From the NCBI GenBank assembly GCA_016191525.1, contig JACPOK010000031.1, positions 1-64,000 of the forward strand: a DNA stretch of 64,000 nt, written 5' to 3'. Below are positions 36,451-47,892 of the stretch, piece by piece. Positions within the stretch are counted from its first letter, which is position 1. Each line of letters begins with the position of its first letter. The translations under genes and the position numbers were made by a program. Source of the DNA: Burkholderiales bacterium (lineage in GTDB: Bacteria; Pseudomonadota; Gammaproteobacteria; Burkholderiales; Burkholderiaceae_C). The notes beneath the pieces were generated by a model, which was not told where the DNA came from, searched no databases, and was given only the letters and a program-made list of their open reading frames with translations.

Positions 36451-39400
36451 TGCCAGCTGCCCGCGATGTTCTTGAGCAACTGGTTGGTGGCGGCCAGGCG
36501 GCGGGTGCGGGCATCGAGCAGGCTGCGTTCGGCCGACAGCGCCGTGGTCTGCGCGGCCACCACGTTCAGGTAGCTCACCGTGCCGGCGCGGTACTGGTTG
36601 GTGGTGATCTCCAGCGCGCGCCGCGCTTCCACCAGCGACTCTTCCAGCAGCGCCGTTTCCTGCTGCAGCGTCGCTGCCAGCACCAGGTTGTCTTCCACTT
36701 CCTGCATGGCGGTGAGCACGGTCTGCCGGTAAGTGGCTGCGGCCTGGTCGGTCGCGGCCTGTGCGCTGGCCACGCCGGCGCGGCGGGCGCCGCCGTCGAA
36801 GGCCGCCAGCGCAATCGCCGGGCCGATGGACCAGAACAGGTTGGGCGCGGAAACCAGATTGGCCAATGCGTTGCCGCGGTAGCCTGCGCCGGCCGACAGC
36901 GTGACGGCCGGGAAGAAAGCCGCTTCGGCCGCGCCGACCTGCGCATTGGCTGCAGCCACCCGGCGTTCGGCAGCGGCGATGTCGGGGCGGCGCTCCAGCA
37001 ATTGCGCGGGCAGTTGCACCGGCACCTCGGGCGAAACCGGCAGCCGCGCATTGGCCTCCAGCGTGAACAGCGAGGGCGCCTTGCCCAGCAGCACGGCCAG
37101 CGCATGCTCCAGCTGCGCGCGGCTGCTGCGTGCTTCCACCCACTGCGCCTGCGCCGACTTCAGCTGCGTCTGCGCCTGCGCGATGTCGGCTGCGGAAACG
37201 ATGCCAACGCGGTAGCGGTCCTGCGTCATCACCAGCGAGCGGCTGTAGGCCTGCACGGCGTTGTCCAGCAGCGCGGCCTGCGCTTCGGCGGCGCGCAGCG
37301 AGAAATAGGTTTGCGCCAGCGCCGCCTGCAGCGACAGGCGCACGGCCGCCAGGTCGGCGCTGCTGGCTTCCAGCCGCGCCTGCGCGCTGTCCACCTGCGC
37401 GCCGATGCGGCCCCACAGGTCCAGCTCCCAGCTGGCGTTGCCGCTGAGCGAGACAGTGTTCTCCGGCCCGCCGGGCAGCGATGCGGAGCGGCTGCGCGAA
37501 GCCGCGAGGCCCGCGCCGAAGGTCGGGAACAGCGAGGCGCGGCTGGCGTCCAGCGCGGCGCGCGCACCGCGGTACTGCGCCAAGGCGGACTTGAGATTCT
37601 CGTTGCCCACGACCAGCTGGCCCTGCAGGCCGTTGAGCGTTTCGTCGCCGTACAGGCGCCACCATTCGCCGGGCACCGGCGGGCGCGCGGTGGCGGGCTG
37701 GAACAGCGCCGCTTCCTTGAACGCGGCGGGCACTTCGGTGGCGGGCTTCTGGTAGGGCGGCGTGGCACTGCAGGCGGCAAGCACCGCGGCCGCGCCGATG
37801 ATGGCTGCCGGGCGCCGCAGCCGCAACGCGCGCAGCCGCAGCCGGTCGATGGCCACATACACCACCGGCGTGGTGTACAGCGTGAGAAGTTGGCTGAGGA
37901 TGAGGCCGCCCACCACCGCGATGCCCAGCGGCTGGCGCAGCTCGGCGCCGTCGCCGGTGCCCAGCGCCAGCGGCATGGCGCCGAAGATGGCGGCCACCGT
38001 GGTCATCAGGATGGGCCGCACGCGCAGCTTGGCGGCCTTGTAGATGGCCTGCGCTGAACTCAGGTGGCCGCGGCGCTGCCGCTCGATGGCGAAGTCGATC
38101 ATCATGATGGCGTTTTTCTTGACGATGCCGATCAACAGGATCACCCCGATCAGCGCGATGATGGAAAACTCGGTCTTGAACATCATCAGCGCCAGCAGGG
38201 CGCCGACGCCGGCCGAGGGCAGGGTGGAGAGAATGGTGATGGGGTGGACCAGGCTCTCATACAGGATGCCCAGCACCAGGTAGATCGTCACCAGCGCCGC
38301 CAGGATCAAGAGCGGCTGGCTGTCCAGCGACTGCGCGAAGGCCCGCGCAGTGCCCTGGAAGGTGCCGCGGATGGAGACCGGCACGCCCAGTTCGGCCATG
38401 GCGTTGCGAACCGCGTCGCTGGCCTCCGAAAGCGACACGCCCAGCGGCAGGTTGAAGCTGATGGTGGAGGCCGGCGTGCCCGCCTGGTGCGCCACGGCCA
38501 GCGGCGTGCTGGTGGCTTCCTGCCGCGCGAAGGCCGACAGCGGCACGCGGTTGCCGGTGTTGGAGATGAAGAACAGGTTGCGCAGCGAATCGGGTCCCTG
38601 CAGGTATTGCGGCGCCAGCTCCAGCACCACGCGGTACTGGTTCAGCGGGTTGTAGATCACGCCCACCTGGCGCTGGCCGAAGGCGTTGTTCAGCGTGGCG
38701 TCGATGGTGCGCACCGACAGGCCCATGCGCATGGCGGCATCACGGTCCAGCACCAGCGTGGTCTGCTGGCCGCGGTCCTGCACGTCGCTGTTGACGTCGG
38801 CCAGCTCGGGCAGCTTCATCAGCGCCTGGCGGATGCGGCCTTCCCACAGGCGCAGGTCTTCCAGGTCGTCGGACTGCAGGGTGAACTGGTACTGGGCATT
38901 GGCCTGGCGCCCGCCGATGCGGATGTCCTGCACCGGCACCAGGAACAGGTTGGCGCCCGGCTCCTTGGCCAGCTTGATGCGCAGCCGCGCCACCACCTGG
39001 TCGGCCGTGACGTCGCGCTGCGAAACCGGCTTGAGCGCCATGAACATCTGCGCCGTGTTGCGCGCCGAGCCGCCGGTGAAACCGGTGACGTTCTCCACCG
39101 CCGGGTCGGCCCGCACCACGGCCAGGAACCGGTCCAGCCGCTGCTGCATGGCCTGGAACGAGGTGGCCTGGTCGGCCTGGATGAAGCCCGCGATGCGGCC
39201 CGTGTCCTGCTGCGGGAAGAAGCCCTTGGCGATGGCGCCATACAGGTACACGTTCAGCGCTATCACGCCCGCGAACACCAGCAGCACCAGCGGCTGCCAG
39301 CGCAGCGCGCCCGCCAGCGAGCGCCGGTAGCCGCGCAGGATGGCGCGCTGCACGCGCGCCGCCCAGCGCGCCAGGCGCGAAGGCGCCTTGTTGCGCGCGG

Positions 39401-40877
39401 GCGGCTTGAGCAGCGCCGCGCACATCATGGGCGTGGTGGTGAGCGACACCACCATCGAGACCAGGATGGCAGCCGACAGCACCACGGCGAATTCGCGGAA
39501 CAGGCGCCCCACGATGCCGCCCATCAGCAGGATGGGAATGAACACCGCGATCAGCGACAGGCTGATCGACACCACGGTGAAGCCGATCTCGCGCGCGCCG
39601 TCCAGCGCCGCCTGCAGCGCGGTCTTGCCGCGCTCCATGTGGCGCGAGATGTTTTCCAGCACCACGATGGCGTCGTCCACCACAAAGCCGGTGGCCACGG
39701 TCAGCGCCATCAGCGACAGGTTGTCCAGGCTGTAGCCGCACAGGTACATCACGGCAAAGGTGCCCGCCAGCGACACCGGCACCGCCACGCTGGGCACCAG
39801 GGCGGCGCGCACGTTGCGCAGGAACAGGAACACCACCAGGATCACCAGCGCCACCGAGATCGCCAGCGCCCGCTCCACCTCGCGCAGGGAGGCGCGGATG
39901 GTGGTGGTGCGGTCGGTCACCACTTTCAGGTCGATGGAGGCGGGGATGGAGGCCTGCAACCGCGGCAGCAGCACGCGCACCCGGTCCACCGCCTCGATGA
40001 TGTTGGCGCCGGGCTGCTTGAACAGCAGCAGCAGGATGGAAGGCTTGCCGTCGGCCACGCCGTAGTTGCGCACGTCCTGCACCGAATCGATCACCTCGGC
40101 CACGTCGCGCAGCTGCACCGCGCTGCCGTTGCGGTAGCGCACGATCAGCGGCGCGTATTCGGCGGCGGTGCGGGCCTGGTCGTTGGCGTCGATCTGCCAG
40201 TAGCGGGTGGCGTCTTCCACCGCGCCCTTGGGCCGGTTGCTGTTGGTGGCCACCACCGCCACGCGGATGTCTTCCAGCGAGATGCCGTTGGACGCCAGCT
40301 TGTTGGGGTCGGCCTCGATGCGCACGGCCGGCAGCGCGCCGCCGCCGATCACCACCTGGCCGATGCCGTCCACCTGCGCCAGGCTCTGCGCCAGCACGGT
40401 GGAGGCCGCGTCGTACATCTGGCCGCGCGTGAGAATGTCGGACGTCAGCGAGACGATCATGATCGGCGCCTCGGCCGGGTTCACCTTGCGGTAGCTCGGG
40501 TTGCTGGGCATGCCGGTGGGCAGCAGGGTGCGCGCGGCGTTGATGGCGGCCTGCACCTCGCGCGCCGCGCCGTTGATGTCGCGGTTCAGATCGAACTGCA
40601 GCACGATGCGGGTGTTGCCCAGCGACGAGGAAGAGGTGATCTCGTTGACGCCCGCGATGGCGCCCAGCGCCCGCTCCAGCGGCGTGGCCACCGTGGAGGC
40701 CATGGTGTCGGGGCTTGCGCCCGGCAGCGAGGCCGACACCGAGATGGTGGGAAAGTCCACCTTGGGCAGCGGCGCCACCGGCAGCAGGAAGAAGCTGATG
40801 GCGCCGGCCAGCGCCACGCCGATGGTCACCAGCGTGGTGGCCACCGGCCGGCGGATGAAAGGCTCGCAGAAATTCAC
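36432..40877 (-). CDS. RND efflux permease fused to outer-membrane channel (MdtC-OprM type)
   Basis: 1481 residues in one frame. Residues ~1-1015 form a complete MdtC/AcrB-like proton-driven exporter: N-terminal TM, two periplasmic loops, 12 TMs, and the [15 protein letters not shown] aspartate pair of the proton relay. A basic stretch ([12 protein letters not shown]) and hydrophobic helix with lipobox LAAC (Cys1036) follow, then a full NodT/OprM outer-membrane lipoprotein ([56 protein letters not shown]). Cleavage at Cys1036 would free the channel. TTG at codon 1018 could be an internal start. It begins ten bases after mdtB. Confidence 0.9.
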   Translation of the reverse strand: MNFCEPFIRRPVATTLVTIGVALAGAISFFLLPVAPLPKVDFPTISVSASLPGASPDTMASTVATPLERALGAIAGVNEITSSSSLGNTRIVLQFDLNRDINGAAREVQAAINAARTLLPTGMPSNPSYRKVNPAEAPIMIVSLTSDILTRGQMYDAASTVLAQSLAQVDGIGQVVIGGGALPAVRIEADPNKLASNGISLEDIRVAVVATNSNRPKGAVEDATRYWQIDANDQARTAAEYAPLIVRYRNGSAVQLRDVAEVIDSVQDVRNYGVADGKPSILLLLFKQPGANIIEAVDRVRVLLPRLQASIPASIDLKVVTDRTTTIRASLREVERALAISVALVILVVFLFLRNVRAALVPSVAVPVSLAGTFAVMYLCGYSLDNLSLMALTVATGFVVDDAIVVLENISRHMERGKTALQAALDGAREIGFTVVSISLSLIAVFIPILLMGGIVGRLFREFAVVLSAAILVSMVVSLTTTPMMCAALLKPPARNKAPSRLARWAARVQRAILRGYRRSLAGALRWQPLVLLVFAGVIALNVYLYGAIAKGFFPQQDTGRIAGFIQADQATSFQAMQQRLDRFLAVVRADPAVENVTGFTGGSARNTAQMFMALKPVSQRDVTADQVVARLRIKLAKEPGANLFLVPVQDIRIGGRQANAQYQFTLQSDDLEDLRLWEGRIRQALMKLPELADVNSDVQDRGQQTTLVLDRDAAMRMGLSVRTIDATLNNAFGQRQVGVIYNPLNQYRVVLELAPQYLQGPDSLRNLFFISNTGNRVPLSAFARQEATSTPLAVAHQAGTPASTISFNLPLGVSLSEASDAVRNAMAELGVPVSIRGTFQGTARAFAQSLDSQPLLILAALVTIYLVLGILYESLVHPITILSTLPSAGVGALLALMMFKTEFSIIALIGVILLIGIVKKNAIMMIDFAIERQRRGHLSSAQAIYKAAKLRVRPILMTTVAAIFGAMPLALGTGDGAELRQPLGIAVVGGLILSQLLTLYTTPVVYVAIDRLRLRALRLRRPAAIIGAAAVLAACSATPPYQKPATEVPAAFKEAALFQPATARPPVPGEWWRLYGDETLNGLQGQLVVGNENLKSALAQYRGARAALDASRASLFPTFGAGLAASRSRSASLPGGPENTVSLSGNASWELDLWGRIGAQVDSAQARLEASSADLAAVRLSLQAALAQTYFSLRAAEAQAALLDNAVQAYSRSLVMTQDRYRVGIVSAADIAQAQTQLKSAQAQWVEARSSRAQLEHALAVLLGKAPSLFTLEANARLPVSPEVPVQLPAQLLERRPDIAAAERRVAAANAQVGAAEAAFFPAVTLSAGAGYRGNALANLVSAPNLFWSIGPAIALAAFDGGARRAGVASAQAATDQAAATYRQTVLTAMQEVEDNLVLAATLQQETALLEESLVEARRALEITTNQYRAGTVSYLNVVAAQTTALSAERSLLDARTRRLAATNQLLKNIAGSWQPLPNQ

Positions 40878-40887
40878 GTCGGTGCTT

Positions 40888-43800
40888 TCATGCGGCGGCC
40901 TTCTCGCGGCGGCGCTGCAGGGCCTGCGCCCAGCCGGCGAACTTCAGGTAGATCACAGGCGTGGTGAACAGAGTGAGCACCTGGCTCACGATCAGGCCGC
41001 CCACCATGGTCACGCCCAGCGGGTGGCGCAGCTCGCTGCCCCAGCCGCTGCCCAGCATCAGGGGCAGGGCGCCCAGCAGGGCGGCCAGAGTGGTCATCAG
41101 GATGGGGCGGAAGCGCAGCAGGCTGGCCTGGTGGATGGCCTCGCGCGGCGACAGGCCCTGCTCACGCTCGGCATCCAGCGCGAAGTCGATCATCATGATG
41201 GCGTTTTTCTTGACGATGCCGATCAACAGCACGATGCCGATGATGGCAATGATGTCCAGGTCCAGCCGGCCCAGCAGCAGCGCCAGCAGCGCGCCCAGCC
41301 CGGCCGAGGGCAGGGTGGACAGGATGGTGATGGGGTGGATGTAGCTCTCATACAGCACGCCCAGCACGATGTACATGGTGACCACCGCCGCCAGTATCAG
41401 GAACAGCGTGTTGGACAGGGAAGCCTGGAAGGCCAGCGCCGCGCCCTGGAAGCTGGTCTCTATGCTGGCCGGCATGGGCGGCGAAAGCGCGGCCTGCTCG
41501 GCGCGGATGGCCTTCACCGCGTCGCCCAATGAATAGCCGCTGGCCGCGTTGAAGGAAATCGTGGCCGCCGGGAACTGCCCCACGTGGTTGACTGACAGCG
41601 ACGCAGGCCCCTCCACGATGCGCGCCACGGATGACAGCGGGATCTGCGTGCCGTTGCTGGAAGGCACGAACAGGTTGGCCAGCGCCTCCAGCCCCATCTT
41701 GTGGCGCGGCGCGATCTCCAGCACCACGCGGTACTGGTTGGACTGGGTGAACATGGTGGACACCAGCCGCTGGCCGAAGGCGTTGTACAGCGCGTTGTCG
41801 ATGCCGGCCACGTTCACGCCCAGCCGCCCGGCCGCGCCGCGGTCGATCTCGACATAGGCGCGCAGGCCCTTGTCCTGCAGGTCGCTGGCCACGTCGGCCA
41901 GCTGCGGCAGGGTGCGCAGCCGCTCCAGCAGGCGCTGCGTTCCGTCGCCCAGCGCGGCAGCGTCGGGCGAGGACAGCAGGAACTGGTATTGCGTCTTGGA
42001 AACCCGGTCTTCAATCGTCAGGTCCTGCACCGGCTGCATGAAGAGCTCGATGCCCGGCACGCTGCGGGTGGAGGCGGCGAGGCGCCGGATCACGTCGCTG
42101 GCGCTGCCTTCGCGCTGCTCGCGCGGCTTCAAGTTGATCAACATGCGGCCGGAGTTGAGCGTGGTGTTGCCGCCGTCCACGCCGATGAAGGACGACAGGC
42201 TTTCCACCGCCGGGTCTTTCAGCACCGCCTCGGCCAGCGCCTGCTGGCGCTGCGCCATGGCCTCGAACGAGGTGGCCTGCGAGGCCTCGGTGATGCCCTG
42301 GATCACCCCGGTGTCCTGCACCGGGAAAAAGCCCTTGGGCACGGCGACATACAGGAAGGCGGTGAGCGCCACGGTGATGGCGAACACCAGCAGCGTGAGG
42401 CCGCTGCGGTCCAGCACCCAGTGCAGCATCACGCCGTAGCGGCTGATCATGTTGTCGAACATCCGCCCCGTGGCGCGGTACAGGCGGCCATGGCTTTCTT
42501 CCGGCGTGTGGCGCAGCAGCCGGGCGCACAGCATGGGCGTGAGCGTGAGCGAGACCACGGCGGAGATCAGGATGGAAACGGCCAGCGTGATGGCGAATTC
42601 ATGGAACAGCCGCCCCACCACGTCGCCCATGAACAGCAGCGGGATCAGCACCGCGATCAGCGAGATGGTGAGCGAAATGATGGTGAAGCCGATCTGCTTT
42701 GCCCCTTTCAGCGCCGCCTGCAGCGGCGGCTCGCCCTGCTCCACGTAGCGGGCGATGTTCTCGATCATCACGATGGCGTCGTCCACCACGAAGCCGGTGG
42801 AAATCGTCAGCGCCATCAGCGTGAGGTTGTTGATGGAAAAGCCGGCCAGGTGCATCACCGCGAAGGTGCCGATGAGCGACAGCGGCACCGCCACGCTGGG
42901 AATCAGCGTGGCCGAGGGGCTGCGCAGGAACACAAAGATCACGGCCACCACCAGCAGCACGGCCAGCAGCAGCTCCACCTGCACGTCGTGCACCGAGGCG
43001 CGGATGGTGACGGTGCGGTCGGTGAGGATCTGCACGTCCAGCGAGGCGGGCAGTGTGCCCTGCAGCTGCGGCAGCAGGGCCTTGATGCGGTCCACCGTCT
43101 CGATCACGTTGGCGCCGGACTGGCGTTGCACGTTCAGGATGACCGAGGGCACGGTGTTGGCCCAGGCTGCCAGACGCGTGTTCTCGGCGTCGTCCACCAC
43201 CTCGGCCACTTCGGCCAGCCGCAGCGGGTTGCCGTTGCGGTAAGTGAGGATGAGGTTGCCGTAGTCGGCCGGCGAGCGCAGCTGGTCATTCGCGTCGATG
43301 GTGGAGGCGCGCGCCGCGCCGTCGAAGCTGCCCTTGGCCTGGTTGACGTTGGCGGCGTTGGTGATGACGCGCACGTCCTCCAGCGACAGGCCCGCCGCGG
43401 CCAGCGCGCCGGGGTTGACCTGGATGCGCACGGCGGGCCGGCGGCCGCCGGCGATGGCGACCAGGCCCACGCCCGGCACCTGCGAGAGCTTGGGCGCCAG
43501 CCGGTTTTCCACCAGGTCGTGGATGCGGATCACCTGCAGCGAGGGCGAGCTGATGGCCAGTGTCAGGATGGGCGCGTCCGCCGGGTTGAACTTGCGGTAG
43601 GTTGGCGGCATCGGCAAGTCGGCCGGCAGCAGGTTGCTGCCCGCGTTGATGGCCGCCTGCACCTGCTGCTCGGCCACGTCGAGCGTGATGTCCAGCGAGA
43701 AGCGCAGCGTGATGATGGAAGCGCCGCCGGAGCTGATCGACGACATCTGGTTCAGCCCGGGCATCTGGCCGAACTGGCGTTCCAGCGGCGCGGTGACGGC

Positions 43801-43983
43801 GGAGGTCATCACGTCGGGGCTGGCGCCGGGGTACAGCGTGGTGATCTGGATGGTGGGGTAGTCCACCTCGGGCAGCGCCGACAGCGGCAGCACCCGCCAG
43901 GCGAGCATGCCCGCGATCAGGATGGCCACCATCAGCAGTGACGTGGCCACCGGGCGCAGGATGAAAAGGCGCGACAGGTTCAT
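40888..43983 (-). CDS. mdtB: RND efflux permease (MdtB-like)
   Basis: 1031 residues, the other half of a heteromeric MdtBC-type proton/drug antiporter in the inner membrane. It begins [47 protein letters not shown], carries the proton-relay segment [19 protein letters not shown], and ends with a cytoplasmic basic tail ([12 protein letters not shown]). Two tandem, related but distinct RND permeases in one operon is the MdtABC arrangement. Gap to mdtA is 25 bp and to the fusion gene ten bp. Confidence 0.93.
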   Translation of the reverse strand: MNLSRLFILRPVATSLLMVAILIAGMLAWRVLPLSALPEVDYPTIQITTLYPGASPDVMTSAVTAPLERQFGQMPGLNQMSSISSGGASIITLRFSLDITLDVAEQQVQAAINAGSNLLPADLPMPPTYRKFNPADAPILTLAISSPSLQVIRIHDLVENRLAPKLSQVPGVGLVAIAGGRRPAVRIQVNPGALAAAGLSLEDVRVITNAANVNQAKGSFDGAARASTIDANDQLRSPADYGNLILTYRNGNPLRLAEVAEVVDDAENTRLAAWANTVPSVILNVQRQSGANVIETVDRIKALLPQLQGTLPASLDVQILTDRTVTIRASVHDVQVELLLAVLLVVAVIFVFLRSPSATLIPSVAVPLSLIGTFAVMHLAGFSINNLTLMALTISTGFVVDDAIVMIENIARYVEQGEPPLQAALKGAKQIGFTIISLTISLIAVLIPLLFMGDVVGRLFHEFAITLAVSILISAVVSLTLTPMLCARLLRHTPEESHGRLYRATGRMFDNMISRYGVMLHWVLDRSGLTLLVFAITVALTAFLYVAVPKGFFPVQDTGVIQGITEASQATSFEAMAQRQQALAEAVLKDPAVESLSSFIGVDGGNTTLNSGRMLINLKPREQREGSASDVIRRLAASTRSVPGIELFMQPVQDLTIEDRVSKTQYQFLLSSPDAAALGDGTQRLLERLRTLPQLADVASDLQDKGLRAYVEIDRGAAGRLGVNVAGIDNALYNAFGQRLVSTMFTQSNQYRVVLEIAPRHKMGLEALANLFVPSSNGTQIPLSSVARIVEGPASLSVNHVGQFPAATISFNAASGYSLGDAVKAIRAEQAALSPPMPASIETSFQGAALAFQASLSNTLFLILAAVVTMYIVLGVLYESYIHPITILSTLPSAGLGALLALLLGRLDLDIIAIIGIVLLIGIVKKNAIMMIDFALDAEREQGLSPREAIHQASLLRFRPILMTTLAALLGALPLMLGSGWGSELRHPLGVTMVGGLIVSQVLTLFTTPVIYLKFAGWAQALQRRREKAAA

Positions 43984-44008
43984 GGGTGCGGTGCGCGGGC
44001 GGCGCGGT

Positions 44009-45598
44009 TCAACCGCCGCCCGATTCCTGCTGCTGGCGCCGGCGCTCGCGCAGCTTCTCGATGAATTCCTTGCGCTGCTCGGGATTCATCTTCATGAAGC
44101 GCTCCTGCACTTCGGGTGGCAGGCGGTCCAGCCAGGGCGGGCGCTCACCGGGGGGCGTCGCGGCTGCGCCGCCGGGCGCGGCTGCGCCGCCGGGCGCGGG
44201 TTTGGCGGCGGCCGCCGGTTTGGGAGCGCCGCCTTCCGGTGCGGGCGGTGCGGCCGGCGCGGAGCCGGCCTTTTCCTTGTCCTTCTTTTCCCTGGGCGGG
44301 GAGCTGCCCGCCGCGGATGACGGCGCGCGCCGCTGCGGCGCTTCACCGCCCGCACCGGGGGCGCGGGGCGCTGGCAGCGGCGTGATCGTTTCCACCTTGG
44401 CGCCTTCGCGCAGGCGGTCGGCACCGTCGGTCACGACTTTCTCGCCCGGACTCACTTCACCCTGCACACTCATCCAGTCGCCGTCGACCACGCCGGGGCG
44501 CACGCCGCGCACCGTGACGGTGTTGTCTTCCTTCACCACATACACAAAGGCGCCGCGCGCGCCGCGCTGCAGCGCCGTCACCGGCACCGCCACTGAATCG
44601 GCCAGCGTTTCCAGCTGCAGCCTGATGTTGACGAACTGGTTGGGGAACAGGGTGCCTTCGGCGTTGGCGAATTCGGCCTTGAGCTTGATGGTGCCGGTGA
44701 CCGGGTCGATCGCGTTGTCGGTGGTGCTCACCTTGCCCAGCGCCAGCCGGCTGCGCTGCTCGCGGTCCCAGGCCTCCACCGCCAGCGGCTCGCCGGCGCG
44801 CAGGCGCGCGCTGATGCGCGGCAGCAGCGCCTCGGGCACGGCGAACACCACGCTGATCGGCTGCGTCTGCGTGATGCTGACGATGCCGGCCGCGTCGCCG
44901 GCGCGCACCAGGTTGCCCAGGTCGGCCTGCTTCAGCCCCAGCCGCCCGCTGATGGGTGCGGTGACCTTGGTGTACGACAGCATCAGGCGCGCGTTGTCCA
45001 CCGCCGCCTGGTTCACCTGCGCCGTGCCCTGCAGCTGGCGCACCAGCGCTTCCTGCGTGTCCACCTGCTGGCGCGCAATGGAGTCGCGCGAAGCCAGGTC
45101 CTTGTAGCGGTCCAGGTCCAGCTGCGCATTGCGCAGCTGCGCCTGGTCGCGCGCCAGCTGGCCCTGTGCCTGCGCCAGCGCCACTTCAAAGGCACGCGGG
45201 TCGATCTCGGCCAGCAGCTGGCCGGCGCGGACCTGGTCGCCCTCCTTGAAGCGGATGGCGCGCAGCTCGCCGTCGACGCGGGCCCGCACCACGGCGGTGT
45301 TGAGCGCGGCGATGTTGCCGATGGCCGCGTGGATGACGCGGATGTCCTGCTTGCGCACTGTGCCCACGGTGACGGGCTGCACGCGGTTGGCGGCCGCGAA
45401 GCGGCGGCCGGCGGCCGTGCCGCTGGCCGGTAGCGCGGGCGCACTGGCGCCGGCCTGCGGGCCTGCAACGGCATCCGCCGCATCGCGCTGTGTCCACCAC
45501 CAATAGCCGCCCGCGCCCACGGCCAGAAGGCCGGCGCCGGCGGCAAGCCAGGTGCGGCGCGCGAAGGCACGCTGCCCGGGCAGTTGCGGATTCTCCAT
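44009..45598 (-). CDS. mdtA: RND efflux membrane-fusion protein (MdtA-like)
   Basis: Periplasmic adaptor of 529 residues. N-terminal membrane anchor ([20 protein letters not shown]), lipoyl half-motifs ([31 protein letters not shown] and [25 protein letters not shown]), a coiled-coil hairpin between, and a beta-barrel/MP domain ([45 protein letters not shown]). The last ~115 residues are an Ala/Pro/Lys-rich low-complexity tail ending in a charged helix ([18 protein letters not shown]), longer than the usual MdtA. First gene of the efflux operon. Confidence 0.93.
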   Translation of the reverse strand: MENPQLPGQRAFARRTWLAAGAGLLAVGAGGYWWWTQRDAADAVAGPQAGASAPALPASGTAAGRRFAAANRVQPVTVGTVRKQDIRVIHAAIGNIAALNTAVVRARVDGELRAIRFKEGDQVRAGQLLAEIDPRAFEVALAQAQGQLARDQAQLRNAQLDLDRYKDLASRDSIARQQVDTQEALVRQLQGTAQVNQAAVDNARLMLSYTKVTAPISGRLGLKQADLGNLVRAGDAAGIVSITQTQPISVVFAVPEALLPRISARLRAGEPLAVEAWDREQRSRLALGKVSTTDNAIDPVTGTIKLKAEFANAEGTLFPNQFVNIRLQLETLADSVAVPVTALQRGARGAFVYVVKEDNTVTVRGVRPGVVDGDWMSVQGEVSPGEKVVTDGADRLREGAKVETITPLPAPRAPGAGGEAPQRRAPSSAAGSSPPREKKDKEKAGSAPAAPPAPEGGAPKPAAAAKPAPGGAAAPGGAAATPPGERPPWLDRLPPEVQERFMKMNPEQRKEFIEKLRERRRQQQESGGG

Positions 45599-45716
45599 GG
45601 AGCCCCTCGTTATCTTTTGTTATCAAGGCGATTATTGGCGGGCCGTCGCGCATTTGCACGGCCTGCGGGCAAATTTACCGCCCTTTTACCGGGGCGGACT
45701 TCGCTATCCTGCGGCC
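45599..45716. promoter_or_regulatory. Divergent mdtA / GNAT promoter region
   Basis: 118 bp between divergent starts. On the minus strand, GATAACAAAAGATAAC (a direct repeat of GATAAC) lies just before GAGGGG, the mdtA ribosome site. No regulator gene for the efflux operon is adjacent. Specific promoter hexamers are not clear. Confidence 0.35.
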
Positions 45717-46457
45717 ATGACCCCAGCCGACATCGAATCCATCGAACGGGCCACGCTGGCCGCCGTATCGCCGCAATCCGTCGAGGAGTTTCCCGGGTGG
45801 CTGCTGCCTTTTGACAGCGGCACCGTGGGCCGCGCGAGGAGTGCTGTTCCGCTGCGCCACGCCGCGCAGGACGCATCGCTGCTGGGGCAAATCGAGTCGC
45901 GCTACCGGGAGCGCGGGCTGCCCGCTGAATTTCGCCTGCCGGCAACGACGGATTTCTCCGCCTGGTGCGTTGAACTGCGGGCACGGGGGTACCAGCGCAC
46001 GCAACCCACCCTGGTGCAGGTCGCCGCCACGCAGGACGTGCGCGGCGTGTCCACCCACGCCCCCGCGCAAGTGGATGAAGCACCCGACGAAGCCTGGGCC
46101 GCGGTGTTCCTGGGCGAAGGCTTTGACCCGGTGGATGGTGCCAGCCGGGTCGCGGCCCTGAGCCGCGCGCCGGGGTCCCTCTTTGCAAGCGTGCGCCAGG
46201 GCGGCAAGGTGCTGGCCGGCGGCGCGGGCGCGTTCGCGCAGGGCTGGGCCAGCGTGCATGGCATGCGCACGGCGCAGTCGCATCGCGGCCAGGGGCTGGC
46301 CGGCCGCGTGCTGGCGGGCCTGGCCGATGCGGCGCTGAAGCGCGGATACACCAGGACTTTCCTGCAGGTCGATGCGCAGAACGCGCCGGCGATCGCGCTG
46401 TACAAGCGCGCAGGTTTCGAAACCGCCTGGACCTACGAATACTGGCGCAAGCCCTGA
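45717..46457 (+). CDS. GNAT-family N-acetyltransferase
   Basis: 246 residues from ATG 45717 (MTPADIESIERATLAAVSP); the ORF-track start at 45552 lies inside mdtA on the other strand. The C-terminal half holds the acetyl-CoA motif GMRTAQSHRGQGLAGRVLAGLADAALKRGYTRTFLQVDAQNAPAIALYKRAGFETAWTYEYW. The N-terminal half (EEFPGWLLPFDSGTVGRARSAVPL) resembles the first, degenerate GNAT domain of tandem GNAT proteins. Acceptor substrate unknown. Confidence 0.85.
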   Translation: MTPADIESIERATLAAVSPQSVEEFPGWLLPFDSGTVGRARSAVPLRHAAQDASLLGQIESRYRERGLPAEFRLPATTDFSAWCVELRARGYQRTQPTLVQVAATQDVRGVSTHAPAQVDEAPDEAWAAVFLGEGFDPVDGASRVAALSRAPGSLFASVRQGGKVLAGGAGAFAQGWASVHGMRTAQSHRGQGLAGRVLAGLADAALKRGYTRTFLQVDAQNAPAIALYKRAGFETAWTYEYWRKP

Positions 46458-46474
46458 GCCGGAAAGGCCAACGG

Positions 46475-47257
46475 CTACACCGGCACCGTGTAGTTCAGCG
46501 TCATCCGCCCGCCGTCCACCACCACGATCTCGCCGGTGATGTAGCTGGCGGCGTCGCTGGCCAGGAAGGCCACGGCGTCGGCGATCTCGTGCGGCTCGCC
46601 CAGACGCTTCATCGGTGTGCGGCTCATGATGCGGGCCTTGGCTTCCTCGCTGGTCAGCACCGCCTTGGCGGCCAGTTCGGTGGCGATGGTGCCCGGCGCC
46701 ACCGCGTTCACGCGGATGCCCTTGTCGGCCAGCGCCAGCGCCATCACGCGCGTGAGCTGGTTGATGCCGCCCTTGCTGACGTTGTAGCTGGCGATGGTGG
46801 GAATGGTGAGCGTGCCATTGACCGAGCTCATGTTGACGATGGAGCCCTTGCCCGCCTTGGCCATTTCGCGGGCAACGGCCTGGCCCACCAGGAATGAACC
46901 CTTGAGGTTGACGCGCAGCACGGCGTCGAAATCGGCCTCGGTGATGTCCAGGAAATCGGAAGCCTTGAAGATGCCGGCGTTGTTGACCAGCACGTCGATG
47001 CGGCCGTAGGCCTGCATGGCCGCGGCCACCAGCGCGTCGGCCTGGGACTTGTCGCCCACGTCGCAGTGCACGTACAGCGCGCCCAGTTCGGTGGCCAGCG
47101 CCTGGCCGCGCGCATCGTCCACGTCGGCGATGACAACTTTCGCGCCCTCGCGTGCGAAGCGGCGGGCGCAGGCCTCGCCGATGCCCTGCGAGCCGCCGGT
47201 GACGATGCAGGTGCGGCCGGCCAGGCCGAAGGAGATGGCTGGATTCGTGTCGCTCAT
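46475..47257 (-). CDS. SDR-family NAD(P)-dependent dehydrogenase
   Basis: 260 residues, classical short-chain dehydrogenase: cofactor loop TGGSQGIGEA, acidic residue after strand 2 in VVIADVDDARG (favours NAD+), NNAG, catalytic Ser in NMSSVNG, and YNVSK. C-terminal GEIVVVDGGRMTLNYTVPV fits the UcpA/glucose-1-dehydrogenase-like group. ATG overlaps the stop of the upstream aldolase gene (ATGA), so it is the last gene of the sugar-acid operon. It may oxidise an aldose to the lactone that precedes the dehydratase step; substrate is inferred. Confidence 0.88.
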   Translation of the reverse strand: MSDTNPAISFGLAGRTCIVTGGSQGIGEACARRFAREGAKVVIADVDDARGQALATELGALYVHCDVGDKSQADALVAAAMQAYGRIDVLVNNAGIFKASDFLDITEADFDAVLRVNLKGSFLVGQAVAREMAKAGKGSIVNMSSVNGTLTIPTIASYNVSKGGINQLTRVMALALADKGIRVNAVAPGTIATELAAKAVLTSEEAKARIMSRTPMKRLGEPHEIADAVAFLASDAASYITGEIVVVDGGRMTLNYTVPV

Positions 47258-47892
47258 GCCCTCATGGTACCGGCGGCGGCGGCCATGAAGTCAAGCGCGT
47301 TTTGGCCCGCAACAGCGGCATCCATGCCCGGCTTGTACAGCGCCGAGCCGATGCCAAAGCCGCTGGCACCGGCCGCGCGGTAGGCCGCCATGTTGGCGGG
47401 CGTGATGCCGCCCACCGGCAGCAGCAGCGCATCGGCGGGCAGCACGGCGCGCATCGCCTTCACGCCTGCCGGCGGGATCATTTCCGCGGGGAACAGTTTC
47501 AGCCCGGCGGCGCCCTCGGCCAGCGCGGCAAAGGCCTCGCTTGGCGTCATCACGCCGGGCAGGCAGACCAGGCCCAGCCGCACCGCTTCGCGCACCACAC
47601 CAGCATCGAAATTGGGCGAGACGATGAGGCGGCCGCCGACCGCATGCACTTCGCGCACTTGCGTTGCGTTGAGCACCGTGCCGGCGCCGATCAACAGGTG
47701 CGGAAATGCCGCCGCCAGCGCGGCGATGCTCTGCAGCGGCCGGGGCGAATTGAGCGGCACCTCGATCAGCCGGAAACCGCTGGCGGCGAGCGCCTGCACC
47801 ACCGCGGGCGATTCCTCGGGTGTGATGCCGCGCAGGATGGCGACCAGGGGCGCCGCCTTCAGCGCGGCATGGAATTCGTCGATGAGCGTCAT
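47254..47892 (-). CDS. dgoA: 2-Dehydro-3-deoxy-6-phosphogalactonate aldolase
   Basis: 212 residues, class I aldolase cleaving KDPGal to pyruvate and glyceraldehyde 3-phosphate. It has VAILRGITPEESPAVVQAL, IEVPLNSPRPLQSI (catalytic Glu), LIGAGTVLNATQV and the Schiff-base lysine in GLKLFPAEMIPPAGVKAMRAVLP. The DgoA signature P-L-N-S-P-x-P distinguishes it from Eda (EVTLRTP) at 9046-9690. The ORF track merges it into a 673-residue shadow ORF; ATG 47892 is the real start and overlaps the dgoK stop by ATGA. Confidence 0.93.
   Translation of the reverse strand: MTLIDEFHAALKAAPLVAILRGITPEESPAVVQALAASGFRLIEVPLNSPRPLQSIAALAAAFPHLLIGAGTVLNATQVREVHAVGGRLIVSPNFDAGVVREAVRLGLVCLPGVMTPSEAFAALAEGAAGLKLFPAEMIPPAGVKAMRAVLPADALLLPVGGITPANMAAYRAAGASGFGIGSALYKPGMDAAVAGQNALDFMAAAAGTMRA

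Noticed and set aside
38064-40967. 967-codon plus-strand ORF opposite the RND fusion gene
   Set aside because: Its His/Gln/Arg-rich translation is the typical antisense shadow of a GC-rich gene; the minus-strand frame encodes clear RND and OMF domains.
41701-43941. 746-codon plus-strand ORF opposite mdtB
   Set aside because: Same low-complexity His/Gln/Arg shadow pattern; mdtB on the minus strand is unambiguous.
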